Shown in pieces: positions 56,529-64,000 of a stretch of DNA of 64,000 nt. This stretch comes from an uncultured Hydrogenophaga sp. (GTDB lineage: Bacteria; Pseudomonadota; Gammaproteobacteria; Burkholderiales; Burkholderiaceae_C), in NCBI RefSeq assembly GCF_958439165.1, contig NZ_OY288119.1, positions 100,332 through 164,331 on the forward strand. Reading direction: 5' to 3'. A model generated the notes under the pieces. The model did no database searches, was not told the origin of the DNA, and worked only from the letters and a program-made list of their open reading frames with translations. Both the position numbers and the translations under genes were made by a program. Position 1 is the first letter of the stretch; each line of letters opens with the position of its first letter.

Positions 56529-57422
56529 ATGACCCGACACGTTGGCCTGATCGGCCTGGGCGCCATGGGCGCCGGCATTGCCCGCACCCTGCGCAGCAAC
56601 GGATTCCACGTGCACGCCTGCGACGTGCGTTTTGAAGCCGCACAAGCCTTCGCTGCCGACGGCGGCACCGCCTGGAAAACCCCTGCCGAAGTGGCCGCGG
56701 CCGCACCGGTGCTGGTGTCGGTGGTGGTGAATGCAGCCCAGACCGAATCGGTGCTGTTCGGCGAGGGCGGCGCTGCCGCGGCGATGCAGCCCGGCAGCAC
56801 CTTCATCATGTGCTCCACCGTCGACCCGAACTGGTCGGTGGCGCTGGAAGAGAAGCTGCTGGCCGCCGGCGTGCACTACATCGACGCCCCTATCTCCGGC
56901 GGTGCGGCCAAGGCCGCTTCCGGCCAGATGACCATGATGACCTCGGCCCGCCCTGAAGCCTATGCCGCCGCCGACGCGGTGCTGGCCGCCATGGCGGGCA
57001 AGGTCTACCGCCTGGGCGACCGGGCCGGTGCCGGCAGCAAGGTGAAGATCATCAACCAGCTCCTGGCCGGCGTGCACATTGCCGCCGCGGCCGAAGCCAT
57101 GGCCCTGGGCCTGCGCGAAGGCGTGGAGCCGGCCGCGCTGTACGAGGTCATCACCCACAGTGCGGGCAACAGCTGGATGTTCGAGAACCGCATGGCCCAC
57201 GTGGTGGCCGGCGACTACACGCCGCTCTCCGCCGTGGACATCTTCGTCAAGGACCTGGGCCTGGTGCTCGACACCGCCCGGGCGAGCAAGTTTCCGCTGC
57301 CGCTGGCGGCCACCGCCCACCAGATGTTCATGCAGGCGTCCACGGCCGGCTTCGGCCGCGAGGACGACAGCGCGGTCATCAAGATCTTCCCGGGCATCAC
57401 ACTGCCGGAGCGCCAGGCATGA
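56529..57422 (+). CDS. ltnD: L-threonate dehydrogenase-type oxidoreductase
   Basis: A 297-aa beta-hydroxyacid dehydrogenase. The Rossmann motif GLIGLGAMGAGIA is at 6-18, the substrate loop is DAPISGGAAKAASGQMT and the catalytic lysine is K171 in GAGSKVKIINQLLAG. In otn operons this enzyme oxidises L-threonate to 2-oxo-tetronate with NAD. Its stop overlaps the otnK start. Confidence 0.87.
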   Translation: MTRHVGLIGLGAMGAGIARTLRSNGFHVHACDVRFEAAQAFAADGGTAWKTPAEVAAAAPVLVSVVVNAAQTESVLFGEGGAAAAMQPGSTFIMCSTVDPNWSVALEEKLLAAGVHYIDAPISGGAAKAASGQMTMMTSARPEAYAAADAVLAAMAGKVYRLGDRAGAGSKVKIINQLLAGVHIAAAAEAMALGLREGVEPAALYEVITHSAGNSWMFENRMAHVVAGDYTPLSAVDIFVKDLGLVLDTARASKFPLPLAATAHQMFMQASTAGFGREDDSAVIKIFPGITLPERQA

Positions 57423-58714
57423 AGGGAGCGCTGAAGCTGGGCTGCATCGCCGACGACTTCACCGGCGCCACCGACCTGGCCAACAACCTGGTGCGCGCCG
57501 GCATGCGGGTGGTGCAGACCATCGGCGTGCCGCCGGCTGCGCTGGACACCGAGGTCGACGCGGTGGTGGTGGCGCTCAAGTCGCGCACCATTGCTGCCGC
57601 CGAGGCGGTGGCCCAGTCGCTCGATGCGCTGCGCTGGCTGCAGACGCAGGGCGCGCAGCAGATCTACTTCAAGTACTGCTCCACCTTCGACAGCACGCCG
57701 CAAGGCAACATCGGTCCGGTCACCGAGGCGCTGATGGATGCGCTGGGCACCGACTTCACCGTGGCCACGCCGGCCTTCCCGGACAACAAGCGCACCGTCT
57801 TCAAGGGCTACCTGTTCGCCGGTGACGTGCTGCTCAACGAGAGCGGCATGCAGAACCACCCGCTCACGCCCATGACCGACCCCAACCTGGTCCGGGTGCT
57901 GCAGGCGCAGACGCGCCGCCGGGTGGGGCTGATCGACCACAGCGTGGTGGCGCGCGGACCGCAGGCGGTGACCGAGCGCATCGCTGCGCTGCGCGCCGAC
58001 GGCGTGGCCATGGCCATCGTCGACGCGGTGTCGAATGACGACCTGCTGCGCCTGGGTCCGGCCATGGCGGCGCTGCCGCTGCTCACCGCCGGCTCGGGCC
58101 TGGCCATCGGCCTGCCGGCCAACTTCGGTCTGGCGCCCTCCTCCACTGCGGCCGACCTGCCGCCTCCACGCGGCCTGCAGGCGGTGGTCTCGGGCAGTTG
58201 CTCCACGGCCACCAATGCCCAGGTGCTGAACTTCATCCAGTCGGGCCGTCCGGCGCTGGCCATCGATCCGCTGCGCATCGCTGCCGGCGTCGATGTCTGT
58301 GCCGAAGCCCTGGCCTGGGCGCAGCCGCACCTGGCCAGCGGCCCGGTGCTGATCTATTCCACCGCCGAGCCACGCGACGTGAAGGCCATCCAGGGCCAGC
58401 TCGGCGTCGAACAGGCCGGCGCCATGGTGGAGCGCACCATCGCCGACATTGCCCGGGGCCTGGTCGCCCGCGGCGTGCAGCAGCTGGTGGTGGCGGGCGG
58501 AGAGACCTCCGGCGCCTGCGTGCAGGCGCTGGGCATTGCGCAGATGCGCATCGGCCCGCAGATCGACCCCGGTGTGCCCTGGTGCCATGCCCAGCCCGAT
58601 GCGGCCCTGCATGCGCCGGGTGGCTTGCACATCACGCTGAAGTCCGGCAACTTCGGTACCGCCGATTTTTTCACCAAAGCGTTCCACAGCCTGGGCGCCA
58701 CCCACCCTGCATGA
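57419..58714 (+). CDS. otnK: 3-oxo-tetronate kinase
   Basis: A 431-aa member of the four-carbon acid-sugar kinase family (formerly DUF1537). There is an N-terminal substrate domain (LGCIADDFTGATDLANNLV, YFKYCSTFDSTPQGN) and a C-terminal nucleotide-binding domain (VVSGSCSTATNAQV, LVVAGGETSGACVQALG). It phosphorylates 3-oxo-tetronate at C4. It overlaps both neighbouring genes by 4 bp. Confidence 0.9.
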   Translation: MKGALKLGCIADDFTGATDLANNLVRAGMRVVQTIGVPPAALDTEVDAVVVALKSRTIAAAEAVAQSLDALRWLQTQGAQQIYFKYCSTFDSTPQGNIGPVTEALMDALGTDFTVATPAFPDNKRTVFKGYLFAGDVLLNESGMQNHPLTPMTDPNLVRVLQAQTRRRVGLIDHSVVARGPQAVTERIAALRADGVAMAIVDAVSNDDLLRLGPAMAALPLLTAGSGLAIGLPANFGLAPSSTAADLPPPRGLQAVVSGSCSTATNAQVLNFIQSGRPALAIDPLRIAAGVDVCAEALAWAQPHLASGPVLIYSTAEPRDVKAIQGQLGVEQAGAMVERTIADIARGLVARGVQQLVVAGGETSGACVQALGIAQMRIGPQIDPGVPWCHAQPDAALHAPGGLHITLKSGNFGTADFFTKAFHSLGATHPA

Positions 58715-59418
58715 GTCAGCTCCTGTCCGCCGAAACCCGCGCCCGCGACGCCATCGTCCGCGCCGGCCAGAGCCTGTTCATGCGGGGCTATGTGCACGCC
58801 ACCGCCGGCAACATCAGCGTTCGGCTGGACGACGGCTTCCTGATCACGCCGACCGACGCCTGCCTGGGCACGCTCGACCCGGCCCGCCTCGCCCGGCTCG
58901 ATGCCCAGGGCCTGCAGATCGGGGGCGACCGAGCCAGCAAGACCATCGTGCTGCACCGGCGCATCTACCAGGCCACCGCCGATGCCGGCCGGGCCGCCGG
59001 CTGCGTGATCCACACCCACAGCCGGGCGCTGGTGGCCGCCTCCATCCGGGCCGACAGCCGCGCTGGCGGTGCCCTGCCGGCCGATGCCGAGCTGCTGCCC
59101 GCCATCACGCCGTACTTCGTGATGAAGGTCGGCCGCGTGCCGCATGTGGCCTACCATCGCCCCGGCGATCCGGCCGCCGCCGACCGGGTGGCGCTGACCA
59201 TTGCCCGCCACGCCGCGCAGGGTCGCCTGCTGAGGGCGGTGATGCTGGCCCGACTGGGCCCGAACGTCTGGCACGACACACCGGCCGCCGCCATGGCCGT
59301 GCTGGAAGAACTGGAAGAAACCGCCCTGCTGTTCAACCAGCTGGGTCAGGACAACGCCGTCCCGCTGAGCGAGGACCACATTGAAGAACTGCGCCAGCAC
59401 TTTGGCGCCCACTGGTGA
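58711..59418 (+). CDS. otnC: Class II aldolase-type 3-oxo-tetronate 4-phosphate decarboxylase
   Basis: A 235-aa protein with class II aldolase folds: YVHATAGNISVRLDDGFLIT, the HTH zinc pair in CVIHTHSRALVAASI, and the C-terminal EELEETALLF. Members normally carry a third metal histidine in an NHGP segment. Here that place reads LARLGPNVWHD, so the histidine is lost or displaced. In the pathway the enzyme would yield dihydroxyacetone phosphate and CO2. Function by context is likely, activity less certain. Confidence 0.8.
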   Translation: MSQLLSAETRARDAIVRAGQSLFMRGYVHATAGNISVRLDDGFLITPTDACLGTLDPARLARLDAQGLQIGGDRASKTIVLHRRIYQATADAGRAAGCVIHTHSRALVAASIRADSRAGGALPADAELLPAITPYFVMKVGRVPHVAYHRPGDPAAADRVALTIARHAAQGRLLRAVMLARLGPNVWHDTPAAAMAVLEELEETALLFNQLGQDNAVPLSEDHIEELRQHFGAHW

Positions 59419-59425
59419 CCGACCC

Positions 59426-60232
59426 ATGCCCCGCTTTGCCGCCAACCTCTCCATGCTCTACAACGAGCTGCCCTTCCTGGACCGCTTCAAGGCCGCCGCC
59501 GACGACGGCTTCCAGGCGGTGGAATACCTGTTCCCCTACGCATTCGAAGCCGGCGAACTGGCTGCCCGCCTCAAGGCCCATGGCCTGCAGCAGGTGCTGT
59601 TCAATGCCCCGCCCGGTGACTGGGACGCCGGCGAACGCGGCCTGGCCTGCCTGCCCGGTCGGGAGGTGGAATTTGCCGAGGGCATCGAACGTGCGCTGGT
59701 CTATGCACAGGCCCTGAGCTGCCCGCGGGTGCATGTGATGGCCGGTCTGGTCCCGCCGGACGCATCGCCCGAAGCCGCCCGCACCACCTACGTCTACAAC
59801 CTGCGCCAGGCCGCACGGCTGGCCGGCAGCGTGGGGGTGAACCTGCTGATCGAGCCCATCAACCCGCGCGACATGCCCGGATTCTTCCTGAGCCGGCAGG
59901 ACCAGGCCCATGCGCTGGTGGCCGAGATCGGCGAGCCCAATGTCCAGGTGCAGATGGACCTGTACCACGCCCAGATCGTCGAGGGCGATCTGGCCATGAA
60001 GATCCGCCAGTACCTGCCCACCGGCCGCGTCGGCCACATCCAGATCGCGGGGGTGCCGGAGCGGCACGAGCCCGACGTGGGCGAGCTCCACCATCCCTAC
60101 CTGTTCGCCCTGCTGGACGACCTCGGCTATGGGGGCTGGATCGGCTGCGAATACCGGCCCCGGCGTGGCGCGGTGCCCGGTGGCACCAGCGACGGACTGG
60201 GCTGGATCAGACCCTGGCTTCCGAAGCGCTGA
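59426..60232 (+). CDS. otnI: 2-oxo-tetronate isomerase (Hyi family)
   Basis: A 268-aa TIM-barrel isomerase of the hydroxypyruvate-isomerase family (PRFAANLSMLYNELPFLDR, LLIEPINPRDMPGFFLS, VQMDLYHAQIVEGDL, GHIQIAGVPERHEPDVGE, IGCEYRPR). The metal-binding Glu/Asp/His residues fall in these blocks. It converts 2-oxo- to 3-oxo-tetronate ahead of OtnK. Its end overlaps the convergent LysR gene by 26 bp. Confidence 0.88.
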   Translation: MPRFAANLSMLYNELPFLDRFKAAADDGFQAVEYLFPYAFEAGELAARLKAHGLQQVLFNAPPGDWDAGERGLACLPGREVEFAEGIERALVYAQALSCPRVHVMAGLVPPDASPEAARTTYVYNLRQAARLAGSVGVNLLIEPINPRDMPGFFLSRQDQAHALVAEIGEPNVQVQMDLYHAQIVEGDLAMKIRQYLPTGRVGHIQIAGVPERHEPDVGELHHPYLFALLDDLGYGGWIGCEYRPRRGAVPGGTSDGLGWIRPWLPKR

Positions 60233-61136
60233 CCCCGGGCGCACCGTCCTCGGGGCCACTGGCCGCCAGCAGCTGCTCCAGCCGCTCCAGGCGGTGGCGG
60301 TGGGGCGTGGTGATGGCATAGAAGTGCTCTTCCAGCCGGGTGGACTGCCCCACCCGCACCAGCACCCCGTTGCGCAGTTCGTCCTGCACCACCACCTCGG
60401 GCAGCACGGTGAGCCAGCCGCTGTCGCGCGCGATCAGACGCAGCATGGCCATGTCGTCCACCTCGGCGCGCAGGCGCGGCCGCACATCGGCCGCCAGGCA
60501 CAAGGCATCGAACTGGGCCCGCAAGGCATGACGCGGTCCGGGCAGCGCCACCTCCAGGCCGTCGAGATCGTCCGGCAGGCGCAGGCTGCGGCCTGACCAG
60601 GCGGCTGCCGGCCCCACCAGCGAGATCGCCTGGCTGCCCAGGAAGCGGCAGTGCACCGGCCGGTCCGGGTTGGTGGACACCGGCTCGTTGGCCAGCACCA
60701 CATCGAGCTGGTGGCGGGCCAGCCGGTCCAGCAGGTCTTCGAGCAGGCCGGATTCGAGCGTCAGCACCACGCCCGGGTCGGCCAGCAGCGGCCGGATCCA
60801 TTGCTGCTGGTAGTTGCGCGACAGGGTGGCCACGCTGCCCACGCGCAGGCGGGTCATGCCCTCCACCCGGCCCTGCAGCCGGCCCAGCATTTCCTGGCCG
60901 AGTCCGAAGATGTTCTCGGCGTACGACAGCACCATCTGCCCGGTGGCGGTCAGCACCAGACGCCGCCCCTGGCGCTCGAACAGCGCCTCGCCCAGCCGCT
61001 CTTCCAGCTGGCGGATCTGCGCCGACAGGGCCGACTGGGACACGTGCATCTCCTGCGCAGCCCGGGTCAGGTGGCCGATCTTGGCCACCCGCCAGAAATA
61101 GAACAGGTGGTGAAAGTTGAACTGGTCGAGCTTCAT
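60207..61136 (-). CDS. LysR-family regulator, NhaR-like, divergent from dabBA
   Basis: A 309-aa LysR protein. The N-terminal HTH (NFHHLFYFWRVAKIGHLTRAAQEM, SQSALSAQIRQLEERLGEALFER) has the NYHHLYYFW-type opening of the NhaR group. An effector domain occupies residues about 90-295. It is transcribed away from dabB across a 116-bp gap with inverted repeats, so it probably controls the bicarbonate-uptake genes. The ligand is unknown. Confidence 0.88.
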   Translation of the reverse strand: MKLDQFNFHHLFYFWRVAKIGHLTRAAQEMHVSQSALSAQIRQLEERLGEALFERQGRRLVLTATGQMVLSYAENIFGLGQEMLGRLQGRVEGMTRLRVGSVATLSRNYQQQWIRPLLADPGVVLTLESGLLEDLLDRLARHQLDVVLANEPVSTNPDRPVHCRFLGSQAISLVGPAAAWSGRSLRLPDDLDGLEVALPGPRHALRAQFDALCLAADVRPRLRAEVDDMAMLRLIARDSGWLTVLPEVVVQDELRNGVLVRVGQSTRLEEHFYAITTPHRHRLERLEQLLAASGPEDGAPGVSASEARV

Positions 61137-61145
61137 TGTTCTTTA

Positions 61146-61184
61146 TTACCGAATGGTAGGTTCTGAAGAATGAATTTTACAGAA
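61146..61184. promoter_or_regulatory. Candidate LysR binding sites between the regulator and dabB
   Basis: Two inverted repeats lie in the divergent gap: TACC-GAAT-GGTA (61147-61158) and TTCTG-N14-CAGAA (61161-61184). LysR proteins bind interrupted palindromes in such gaps. The AT-rich bases around 61138-61190 contrast with the surrounding GC-rich DNA. Confidence 0.5.
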
Positions 61185-61252
61185 TGAAATCGGGCCGGCA
61201 ACATGCCTGCCATTCCGCAACACGCAGGCCCTGCCCGCCACAGGACCCCGAC

Positions 61253-62899
61253 ATGAACCCCACCGACACCCTGCTCACCACCTTCATGCCCGCCGTGGCC
61301 GTGGCGCCAGCGCTGCTCATGCTGCTGGCCATGCTGCTGCCGATGCGCCAGCGCAGCGGCGATCCGCTCACCCCGCACACCGGCTGGACCCTGCTGCGCC
61401 GCCTGGGCCTGCTGGCGGTGGCCTTCAGCGCGGTGCCGGTGGTGCTGCAGGTGGCCGGCCTGGCCCGGCCGGAACACACCGAAGCCCTGTCGCCCTGGCT
61501 GGCCAGCACGCCCTGGGCAGCCTGGATGGCGCTGCTGGTTCAATGGCTCGGCACCGTGATCGCCGCTTTCTCGGCCCGCTACCTCCAGGGCGAGCGCCGG
61601 CAGGGCCGCTATGTGAGTGCGCTGGCAGGGGTGCTGGCCTCGGTCCATACCTTGCTGCTGGCCGACCACTGGTGGGTGCTGATCGCTGCCTGGGCGCTGG
61701 TCGGAATGGCGCTGCAGCAGCTGCTGGTGTTCTACCCGGAGAGGCCGTTCGCCCTGCTGGCCGCCCACAAGAAGCGGCTGGCCGACCGCCTGGCCGACCT
61801 GCTGCTGCTGCTGGCCGCCGGCCTGGCCTGGTCCGCCGTGGGCAGCGGTCACCTGCCCGACCTGTGGGCCCATCTGGCGCAGCACGGCGCCGGTCCGGCC
61901 CTGCAGGCCAGTGCCGTGTGTCTGGCACTGGCGGTGGTGCTGCGAACCGCCCTGCTGCCGGTGCACGGCTGGCTGATCCAGGTCATGGAGGCGCCCACCC
62001 CGGTGTCGGCCCTGCTGCACGCCGGCGTGGTCAACCTGGGTGGCTTCGTGCTGATCCGCTTCTCGCCGCTGCTGGATGCCGCACCGCTGGCCCGCTGGCT
62101 GCTGGTGGCCGTGGGTCTGACCACCGCGCTGCTGGCCGGGCTGGTGATGCTCACCCGCATCAGCGTGAAGGTGCGGCTGGCCTGGTCGACCGTGGCCCAG
62201 ATGGGGTTCATGGTGATGGAATGCGGCCTGGGTCTGTACACGCTGGCCGCCCTGCACCTGCTGGGCCACTCGCTGTACAAGGCGCATGCCTTCCTGTCGG
62301 CCTCCAGCGTGGTGCGCGACGCCCGGCTGCAGCGCCTGAACATGCCGCACGAAGGCGTGCACGGCTGGAGCCTGCTGGTGGCACCGGTGCTGGCGGTGGC
62401 GGTGCTGGCGGGCGTGCTGGGCTCGATCGGTCAGCTGGCTCCGCTGGTGTCCGGCGGTGCCGCCGTGCCGGCGGCCTGGCCCTGGTGGTGGAGCGGCGTG
62501 CTGGCGCTGGCCTGGGCACCGCTGCTGTGGCTGCCCCGGGTGACCCTGAACGGCCCGCAGGCCTCCGCCGGCATCTGGCGGCTGGCTGCTGGCGTGCTGT
62601 CCATCGCCGGCCTGTCGGCCCTGGCCTTCCTCGCCCACCTGCTGCCGCTGGGCACCTACGACCGGCCTGACGCCGTGCTGGGCCTGGTGGCGCTGCTTGG
62701 CATGGGCCTGATGTACCTGGCGCTGGCCGGGCTGCAATGGCGCGCCCGGTGGCTGGAAGGCTGGCGCCGCTGGAGTTACGCCGGTTTTTACATCGACGAG
62801 TTCTACACCCGGCTCACCCTGCGCCTGTGGCCGACCGACTGGGCCCCGCCACGGTCCGGCCCGCTGGTGCCCGCCGGCAGCGGCAGCGACCTGCGCTGA
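61253..62899 (+). CDS. dabB: DabB-type membrane subunit (NuoL/MrpA-like) of an inorganic carbon transporter
   Basis: A 548-aa protein with about 13-14 helices of the proton-translocating NuoL/MrpA family (VLRTALLPVHGWLIQVMEAPTPVSALLHAG, STVAQMGFMVMECGLG, HLLGHSLYKAHAFL). It lacks the rest of complex I around it and is paired with a DUF2309 gene, the arrangement of DAB bicarbonate/CO2 accumulation systems. It probably supplies a proton or cation path that drives DabA. Confidence 0.87.
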   Translation: MNPTDTLLTTFMPAVAVAPALLMLLAMLLPMRQRSGDPLTPHTGWTLLRRLGLLAVAFSAVPVVLQVAGLARPEHTEALSPWLASTPWAAWMALLVQWLGTVIAAFSARYLQGERRQGRYVSALAGVLASVHTLLLADHWWVLIAAWALVGMALQQLLVFYPERPFALLAAHKKRLADRLADLLLLLAAGLAWSAVGSGHLPDLWAHLAQHGAGPALQASAVCLALAVVLRTALLPVHGWLIQVMEAPTPVSALLHAGVVNLGGFVLIRFSPLLDAAPLARWLLVAVGLTTALLAGLVMLTRISVKVRLAWSTVAQMGFMVMECGLGLYTLAALHLLGHSLYKAHAFLSASSVVRDARLQRLNMPHEGVHGWSLLVAPVLAVAVLAGVLGSIGQLAPLVSGGAAVPAAWPWWWSGVLALAWAPLLWLPRVTLNGPQASAGIWRLAAGVLSIAGLSALAFLAHLLPLGTYDRPDAVLGLVALLGMGLMYLALAGLQWRARWLEGWRRWSYAGFYIDEFYTRLTLRLWPTDWAPPRSGPLVPAGSGSDLR

Positions 62900-62958
62900 C
62901 CCCTCCGCCCCTCCCTGTTCCCCGTTCCCCGTTCCCTCCCCTTCACCGGAGTCATTTC

Positions 62959-64000
62959 ATGGACGTCATCGACACCCCCGCACGGCCGCAGGACGCAGCC
63001 GGCCTGTCGGCCCCGGACCAAGCCCTGATCGACCAGGCCTGCGACCGCGCCTGCGCGGCCATCGCGCCGGCCTGGCCGCTCGACCGCTCGATTGCCGTCA
63101 ATCCGCACTGGGGTCGGGTGGAGCGCCCGCTGCTGGAGGTCGCCGCCCGCATGGCGGTGCTCGGCGGTATCCGCGTGCTGCCGCCCCGGCGCCATCTGCG
63201 GCAGGTCTGGCAGGAAGGCCGCGTGAGCGAAGCCGACCTGCAGATCGCCATCGACGAGCTGGGGCCTGATGCCGCCCGGCTCTCCGTGGCCGACTGCCTC
63301 GATGCGCTGGACGCCGACACCCTGCCGCCGCAGTTGCCCCTGCTGATCGACGTGCTGGACGACGACCCGCGCCGCCACACCCGCCTGGCCTGGCGTCAAG
63401 CCATCACCCACCAGGTCAGCCAGACCTGTGCCGCCTTCTTCGACCGCCAGCAGGCCGACTGGCACCCCGACCGTCCGCACGATCTCTACACCTTCTGGCG
63501 CGACACGCTGGTGCACGACCACGGCATCGGCGTGCTGATGGGCCTGCCCGACCTGGGACGCCGGCTCGACGGCCTGCCGGCCACCCGGGCCGACGCCGAA
63601 CGCTGGGTGCTGCAGCGGCTGGGCCTGCCACCGGCCGTGTGGGCCGACTACCTGGAATCGGTGCTCCTCACCGTGAACGGCTGGGCCTCCTGGTGTGCCT
63701 ACGTCGGCTGGGAAGCGCGCCTGGCCGGCGGCACCGACGGCAGCCTGCGCGACCTGCTGGCGATCCGGCTGGCCTGGGGCGCCATCCTGCTGGATGACCG
63801 CGACCATGCCGACACCCGCCGCGCGTTCGCCGCGCTGCAATCCGACTGGGGCCGGGCCACCCGGCGCCTGCAGCAGGCCCGCGAGGCGCTGCGTCCTGAT
63901 CTGGTCTGGCAGCGTGCGATGGAAGTCGCCTACCAGCGCACCCTGGTCCAGCGCCTGAAGGTACCGGGCCCGGTGCCCGAGCCGCAGGCTCCGGAAGACT
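62959..64000 (+). CDS. dabA: DabA (DUF2309) inorganic carbon transporter subunit, 5' part
   Basis: The frame is open from ATG 62959 to the window end, 347 codons. N-terminal DabA features include a hydrophobic-charged start, DRSIAVNPHWGRVERPLLE near 49-67 and WRDTLVHDHGIGVLMG near 178-193. DabA is a cytoplasmic beta-carbonic-anhydrase-like partner of DabB that hydrates CO2 one way. Its zinc ligands lie further on, beyond this window, so they cannot be checked. The gap from dabB is 59 bp. Confidence 0.87.
   Translation, partial: MDVIDTPARPQDAAGLSAPDQALIDQACDRACAAIAPAWPLDRSIAVNPHWGRVERPLLEVAARMAVLGGIRVLPPRRHLRQVWQEGRVSEADLQIAIDELGPDAARLSVADCLDALDADTLPPQLPLLIDVLDDDPRRHTRLAWRQAITHQVSQTCAAFFDRQQADWHPDRPHDLYTFWRDTLVHDHGIGVLMGLPDLGRRLDGLPATRADAERWVLQRLGLPPAVWADYLESVLLTVNGWASWCAYVGWEARLAGGTDGSLRDLLAIRLAWGAILLDDRDHADTRRAFAALQSDWGRATRRLQQAREALRPDLVWQRAMEVAYQRTLVQRLKVPGPVPEPQAPED

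Noticed and set aside
1..64000. tRNA genes, rRNA genes, CRISPR arrays, IS elements
   Set aside because: No convincing T-loop/anticodon pattern, short repeat-spacer array or transposase frame was found. The only large repeat is the prophage pair.

Overview
The window is a high-GC chromosomal segment, most likely from a Burkholderiales-type betaproteobacterium. This is inferred from the mltG-tmk-holB-pilZ-tatD cluster, a TctA/TctB tricarboxylate carrier, an otn/ltn four-carbon sugar-acid operon and a dabBA inorganic-carbon pair. No tRNA, rRNA or CRISPR array was seen. No stretch longer than about 300 bases lacks a gene.

Left chromosomal arm (1-20862). In order: a cut-off NarL-type response regulator and its histidine kinase; tex; two HDOD proteins; a patatin-like hydrolase; trhO; a winged-helix regulator; an iron alcohol dehydrogenase; an HSL-type esterase; a hotdog-GNAT fusion; an NRDE protein; ygfZ; the mltG-tmk-holB-pilZ-tatD run; an ankyrin-repeat protein; and tctBA ending in a clear terminator.

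Centre (20863-43336). Two tandem, head-to-tail copies of an 11,223-bp element sit in what looks like the chromosomal dif site. Each copy carries a superfamily-I rolling-circle replication protein, an A32/FtsK-type packaging ATPase, a 276-aa capsid candidate, many small one-pass membrane proteins, a membrane-anchored lambda-R-type (GH104) transglycosylase, a three-TM holin-like protein, small basic proteins and two DNA-binding regulators. There is no integrase, portal, terminase or tail gene. The gene content and size fit a tailless, internal-membrane phage of the PM2 (Corticoviridae) kind that uses host XerC/XerD for integration. By eye the copies differ at two bases only, both in a repeated palindromic region between the repressor and the early genes. 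The recombination site lies inside the 3' end of the repressor gene. Integration therefore changes the repressor C-terminus and separates it from a second regulator that follows it in the circular form. The tandem junction restores that arrangement.

Right chromosomal arm (43337-64000). In order: an aotJQMOP-like arginine/ornithine ABC operon; a cyclase-FHA protein; a small orphan gene; ldcA; a TadA fused in frame to a DhlA-like dehalogenase; opgC; a GDSL/SGNH hydrolase translationally coupled to a PaiB-like flavoprotein; a FadR-type regulator with a GntP permease and the ltnD-otnK-otnC-otnI pathway; and an NhaR-like LysR regulator divergent from dabB-dabA, the last running off the window.
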